In this document: one piece after another, positions 6,400-9,238 of the stretch
Layout: every line of letters begins with the position of its first letter
How positions within the stretch are numbered: the stretch's first letter is position 1
Assembly: GCA_017420605.1 (NCBI GenBank)
Contig: JAFOIS010000108.1
Coordinates: 1-9,238 of the forward strand
Length of the DNA stretch: 9,238 nucleotides
Direction: 5' to 3'
DNA from: Lachnospiraceae bacterium
Lineage (GTDB): Bacteria; Bacillota; Clostridia; Lachnospirales; Lachnospiraceae
The notes under the pieces: model-generated
What the model was told of the DNA's origin: nothing
The model's input: only the letters and a program-made list of their open reading frames with translations
Database searches by the model: none
Made by a program: the position numbers and the translations under genes

Positions 6400-7548
6400 A
6401 TGAAGAAATTACTTGCAATGGTCCTGACGGCGATGCTGGTCATTTCTCTCGCGTCCTGCGGCGGCGCGGCTTCTTCGGCGGCAGCGCCGGAAAGCAGCGC
6501 AGAAGAAAGCAGTGCGGCGGAAAGCAGCAAAGAAGAAAGCAGCACGGCAAGTTCGGAAAGCGCGGCGGAAAGCAGTGAAGAAAGCTCCGCGGAGAGCACC
6601 GAAGAAAGCCCTGCGGAAAGTTCGGAGGAAAGCGCTCCGGAGAGCGGAGAAGAGCCGGCGGCGGAAGCGGTGACGGTCCGCGTTGGGTCTCTTAAGGGGC
6701 CGACCACGATCGGCATCGTGAAGATGATCGCCGAAAACGAAGGCGGCGACGCGTATACCTTCACGGTCGCGACCCAGGCGGACGAGGTCCTGCCGAAGAT
6801 GGTCTCGGGCGACCTTGATATCGCGCTCGTTCCGGCCAATGCCGCGGCTTCCCTTTATAACAAGACGAAGGGCGGCGTGACGGTCATCGATATCAATACC
6901 CTCGGTGTCCTTTACTGCGTCACGGGCGACGAGAGCATCACGTCTGTGAAGGACCTTGCCGGAAAGACGGTCCTGTCCACCGGCCAGGGCACGACGCCGG
7001 AATACGCGCTGCGCTATCTTCTTACGAAATACGGAATCGAGGATACGTCGATCGAATTCCTCTCCGAGCCGACCGAAGTGGCGGCCCGTCTTGCGGAGGA
7101 TCCTTCGCAGATCGCGGTTCTGCCGCAGCCGTTCGTTACGGTGGCGATGATGCAGAACGAAGCGCTGAAGATCGCCTTCTCGCTTACGGACGAATGGGAC
7201 GCGGTCCCGGATTCCGACGGCTCGCGCATGCTCACCGGCGTAACGATCGTACGCACGGCGTTCCTTGCGGAGCACAAGGACCTTGTGGATGAATTCCTTG
7301 CGGCGCATACCGCTTCCGCGGCAGCCTGCGCGACGGATCTTGATACGGTGGCGGACCTTGTCGTGGCGCAGGAGATCGTTCCGAAGGCGCCGGTCGCGAA
7401 GAAAGCGATCCCGCAGTGCAATATCGTCTGTGTAACGGGCGAGGAGATGAAGACCGCCCTGTCGGGCTATCTTGCCGTTCTCTTTGAGATGGCTCCCGAA
7501 TCGGTCGGCAACGCGCTTCCGGGCGACGACTTCTACTACATGCCGTAA
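6400..7548 (+). CDS. ABC transporter substrate-binding lipoprotein (NitT/TauT, NMT1-like)
   Basis: A 382-residue extracytoplasmic binding protein anchored by lipid. Seen: a signal peptide MKKLLAMVLTAMLVISLASC with the lipobox cysteine at residue 20; a ~70-residue Ser/Glu/Ala linker (21-90) of repeated ESS-type units; then a periplasmic-binding fold with VRVGSLKGPTTIGIVKMI (93-110), SGDLDIALVPANAAASLYNK (136-155), SVKDLAGKTVLSTGQGTTPE (182-201) and an LPQPFV segment (241-246). These match the NMT1/TauA-like group, whose members bind sulfonates, nitrate, riboflavin or pyrimidine-type thiamine precursors; the ligand here cannot be assigned. ATG at 6400 follows AAGGAG 11 bases upstream. The permease-ATPase follows after 88 bases on the same strand and presumably partners it. 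It is divergent from the fusion enzyme, so a link between import and that enzyme is possible but unproven. Confidence 0.88.
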   Translation: MKKLLAMVLTAMLVISLASCGGAASSAAAPESSAEESSAAESSKEESSTASSESAAESSEESSAESTEESPAESSEESAPESGEEPAAEAVTVRVGSLKGPTTIGIVKMIAENEGGDAYTFTVATQADEVLPKMVSGDLDIALVPANAAASLYNKTKGGVTVIDINTLGVLYCVTGDESITSVKDLAGKTVLSTGQGTTPEYALRYLLTKYGIEDTSIEFLSEPTEVAARLAEDPSQIAVLPQPFVTVAMMQNEALKIAFSLTDEWDAVPDSDGSRMLTGVTIVRTAFLAEHKDLVDEFLAAHTASAAACATDLDTVADLVVAQEIVPKAPVAKKAIPQCNIVCVTGEEMKTALSGYLAVLFEMAPESVGNALPGDDFYYMP

Positions 7549-7571
7549 GGATGCTCCCTGTGCGGCACGGC

Positions 7572-7585
7572 CCGGAATGATCCGG
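7572..7585 (+). other. Small hairpin between importer genes
   Basis: CCGGA-ATGA-TCCGG is a perfect 5-bp stem with a 4-base loop, 24 bases after the lipoprotein stop. No T-run follows, so it is more likely an mRNA-stabilising or attenuating hairpin than a terminator; it may lower the downstream ATPase level relative to the binding protein. This is inference from position. Confidence 0.3.
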
Positions 7586-7623
7586 ACGGACATCGTTACG
7601 GTGGCAAACTTCTGCCGGATGTG

Positions 7624-7638
7624 ATAGGATGATCCTAT
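7624..7638 (+). promoter_or_regulatory. Palindrome over the ribosome binding site and start codon of the permease-ATPase gene
   Basis: ATAGGAT-G-ATCCTAT is a perfect 15-base palindrome. As RNA it can form a 6-bp stem with a UGA loop that pairs the Shine-Dalgarno AGGA (7626-7629) and reaches the first two bases of the ATG at 7637. It could therefore reduce initiation at this gene, or be a protein site. The stem is short and partly A-U, so its strength is uncertain. Confidence 0.35.
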
Positions 7639-9160
7639 GGCTGGGTCGGCATGGAAAAAGAATACGGTGATTCTTCTGATCTGGCTCGCACTCTGGTGCG
7701 GGCTGGATCTTTTTGTGCATAACAGCATCATGCTGGCCGGACCCGTCGAGACGGTGCGCGCGCTCATTTCCCTCCTTCCGACAGGAGAATTCTGGCTTTC
7801 CATCCTGCGCTCCGCGGTGCGGATCTTCGGCGGGTATCTTACCGGATCGGCGATGGGCATGCTCTTTGCGGCGGCCGGATACCGTTTTCCGCTTTTCGAC
7901 GATTTCATTTCCCCCTTCGTGCGCGTCATCCGCGCCGTCCCGGTCGCGAGCTTCGTCATCCTGCTTCTGATCTGGGCCGGCAGCCGGAACCTCGCGTTCT
8001 TTATCTGCGCGCTGGTCACGTTCCCGATCCTCTATCTCAATACGAAGAGCGGCCTTGCCTCGATGGATGAAAAACTTCTCGAAATGGGCCGCGTTTACCG
8101 TTTCCCGTATGCCAGCCGCGTAAGGCATCTGTATCTTCCGCATCTTCTGCCGCACCTTACGAGCGCGTTCGCGCTTTCGCTCGGCATGAGCTGGAAGAGC
8201 GGCGTCGCCGCGGAGGTCATCGGGCAGCCGAAGGGGACCGTCGGCAACGCGCTCTACCGGGCGAAGGTCTTCCTCGCGACGCCGGAACTTTTTGCCTGGA
8301 CGGCCGTCATCGTCGCGCTCTCCTGGTGCATGGAAAAGGGACTGGGGCTTCTCATTTCCCGTATCGCAGAAGCGGTGCGGAAGCGGCGGCTCGCAAAAGA
8401 CAGGGCGCAGACGGAAGCGCTCGTTTCCGAAAGAAAAGACAGCTGCGGGCAGCCGGCGGAAGGGACCGCAGACGTCTCCGGGATACAGCCGGCGGAAGAG
8501 ACTGCAGAAGCCGCCGGCATACAGGCTGCGGACGGGACCGGCGATGCCGAAAAGGAAGAAGGTGTCTTCCTTACCGCGGAGAACGTCGGTAAGGCTTTTG
8601 ACGGAAAAACAGTGCTCTCCGATGTTTCCCTGACGCTTCGGAACGGCGGACGCCTTCTCCTCGCCGGGGAATCCGGCGCCGGCAAGACGACGCTTCTTCG
8701 GATCCTTGCGGGGCTGGAGACGCCGGACGAAGGAAAGGTCGATATCCCCGGCATCCCGGAGAAGGAGCGGCAGCCCCTGCACGCGGGCTTCGCCTTCCAG
8801 GAGGAGAGGCTCATCGAGGGGATCTCGGCGGTCCGGAACTTGTGCGCGATCACGCGCAGGCCGGATACGGAGAAGGCGCGCGCCCTTCTTCTTGAGCTCC
8901 TTCCGGCTTCGTCTATCGACCAGCCGGTACGGGAACTTTCCGGCGGCATGCGCCGCCGCGTGTCGATCGCGCGGGCGCTTCTTTCCGAGACGCCGGTGCT
9001 CTTTTTTGACGAACCCTTCGCGGGCCTCGACGAAGAGAACATGCAGCGCGCGCTGCACTGTATCCTCGCGAACGCGGGCGGAAGGCCCCTTGTTCTCGTG
9101 ACGCATGAACTGCCGGAGGATCCGGCATGGGAGTCTTTCCGGAAGATCACGCTTTCGTAG
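7637..9160 (+). CDS. Fused ABC transporter permease and ATP-binding protein
   Basis: A 507-residue membrane protein joining the two inner-membrane functions of a NitT/TauT-type importer, normally separate TauC- and TauB-like chains. Residues ~1-245 are the permease, with hydrophobic segments near 11-28, 62-82, 100-114, 117-134, 174-190 and 219-241, and an EAA-type coupling loop around 149-171 (EMGRVYRFPYAS, then LPHLLPHL). A charged linker (246-309) contains three 11-12 residue repeats. Residues ~310-507 are the ATPase: Walker A GESGAGKTT (344-352), Q-loop Q388, signature LSGGM (434-438), Walker B VLFFDEP (454-460), D-loop AGLD (462-465), H-loop H490. At about 200 residues the ATPase is short but retains every catalytic motif. 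ATG at 7637 follows AGGA with 7 bases between. Homodimerisation would give two permease and two ATPase domains, so with the upstream lipoprotein the importer is complete. Substrate unknown. Confidence 0.9.
   Translation: MAGSAWKKNTVILLIWLALWCGLDLFVHNSIMLAGPVETVRALISLLPTGEFWLSILRSAVRIFGGYLTGSAMGMLFAAAGYRFPLFDDFISPFVRVIRAVPVASFVILLLIWAGSRNLAFFICALVTFPILYLNTKSGLASMDEKLLEMGRVYRFPYASRVRHLYLPHLLPHLTSAFALSLGMSWKSGVAAEVIGQPKGTVGNALYRAKVFLATPELFAWTAVIVALSWCMEKGLGLLISRIAEAVRKRRLAKDRAQTEALVSERKDSCGQPAEGTADVSGIQPAEETAEAAGIQAADGTGDAEKEEGVFLTAENVGKAFDGKTVLSDVSLTLRNGGRLLLAGESGAGKTTLLRILAGLETPDEGKVDIPGIPEKERQPLHAGFAFQEERLIEGISAVRNLCAITRRPDTEKARALLLELLPASSIDQPVRELSGGMRRRVSIARALLSETPVLFFDEPFAGLDEENMQRALHCILANAGGRPLVLVTHELPEDPAWESFRKITLS
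8447..8551 (+). repeat. Tandem 36-base in-frame repeat in the permease-ATPase linker
   Basis: Three imperfect units encode GQPAEGTADVS (8447-8479, 33 bases), GIQPAEETAEAA (8480-8515) and GIQAADGTGDAE (8516-8551). Unit length is a multiple of three, so copy-number change would keep the frame. It falls exactly between the membrane domain and the ATPase, where a flexible tether of variable length is tolerated. Confidence 0.8.
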
Positions 9161-9167
9161 AGCGCAG

Positions 9168-9192
9168 AAAGGACGTGCTCCCGTCGCTTTTT
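9168..9192 (+). terminator. Weak terminator after the permease-ATPase gene
   Basis: AAAGGACG (9168-9175) pairs with CGTC and CTTT (9182-9185, 9187-9190) with one bulged G, around a 6-base loop, and ends in five T residues (9188-9192). It begins 7 bases after the stop codon, the expected place for the end of the importer transcript. Confidence 0.45.
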
Positions 9193-9194
9193 GC

Positions 9195-9223
9195 GTGACA
9201 GGGACGCCGTTTTCGGGTATGAT
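9195..9223 (+). promoter_or_regulatory. Likely promoter for a gene beyond the right edge
   Basis: GTGACA (9195-9200) and TATGAT (9218-9223), each one base from consensus, are 17 bases apart. Position just after the candidate terminator suggests a new plus-strand transcription unit whose gene is outside the window. Confidence 0.5.
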
Positions 9224-9238
9224 GACAGGTGAATGGGA

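Noticed and set aside
6267..6578. Plus-strand frame of 103 codons with an AAGGAGGT sequence at 6279-6286
   Set aside because: The Shine-Dalgarno-like sequence lies inside the frame with no start codon at the right distance after it, the frame overlaps the lipoprotein gene out of frame, and the strong promoter at 6306-6334 lies downstream of its start.
6489..6660. Repeated GAAAGCAG-like DNA in the lipoprotein gene considered as a repeat element or CRISPR-like array
   Set aside because: Unit length and spacing are irregular and it encodes the Ser/Glu/Ala linker common after the lipobox in clostridial lipoproteins; it is low-complexity coding sequence.
6409..8019. Minus-strand open frame of 536 codons
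   Set aside because: In-register antisense of the lipoprotein gene; its end coincides with the lone TTA codon near that gene's start.
7232..9106. Minus-strand open frame of 624 codons
   Set aside because: In-register antisense of the permease-ATPase gene; the plus frame has all ABC ATPase motifs.

Overview
This is a GC-rich bacterial chromosome segment. The traits point to a high-GC member of the Clostridia (Bacillota): a lipoprotein with a long Ser/Glu/Ala linker, AAGGAGG-type ribosome binding sites, near-consensus sigma-A promoters, and a CaiB-type CoA-transferase beside a hydroxyacyl-CoA dehydrogenase as in anaerobic fermenters. That placement is inference. No rRNA, tRNA, CRISPR array, phage or insertion-sequence gene was seen.

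Left block (1-2623): two minus-strand genes encode a class III (CaiB/BaiF) CoA-transferase and, downstream, a 3-hydroxyacyl-CoA dehydrogenase cut off by the window edge. Together they look like part of a hydroxyacid/acyl-CoA fermentation or degradation operon. Divergent from them is an AraC-family regulator with its own good promoter. No convincing promoter is visible for the operon, which fits activator-dependent expression. A shared hairpin terminator at 2654-2704 separates this block from the next.

Centre (2723-6136, minus): one gene of about 1137 residues fuses an ATP-dependent acyl-activating (ANL) domain, a carrier-protein domain with its phosphopantetheine serine, and a PLP-dependent alpha-oxoamine synthase. 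The order implies a self-contained assembly line: adenylate a carboxylic acid, load it on the carrier, then condense it decarboxylatively with an amino acid to give an alpha-aminoketone. This is the most interesting object in the window. Its product is unknown.

Right block (6137-9238): a 263-base divergent intergenic region carries an 18-base near-perfect palindrome on the fusion-gene side and a strong promoter for the plus strand. Two genes follow: a substrate-binding lipoprotein of the NitT/TauT (NMT1-like) type and a single-chain permease-ATPase fusion. Together they form a complete importer in two polypeptides. A weak terminator and a likely promoter for a gene beyond the window close the right end.

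The large open frames antisense to every gene are explained by rarity of TTA, CTA and TCA codons in the real genes and are not annotated.
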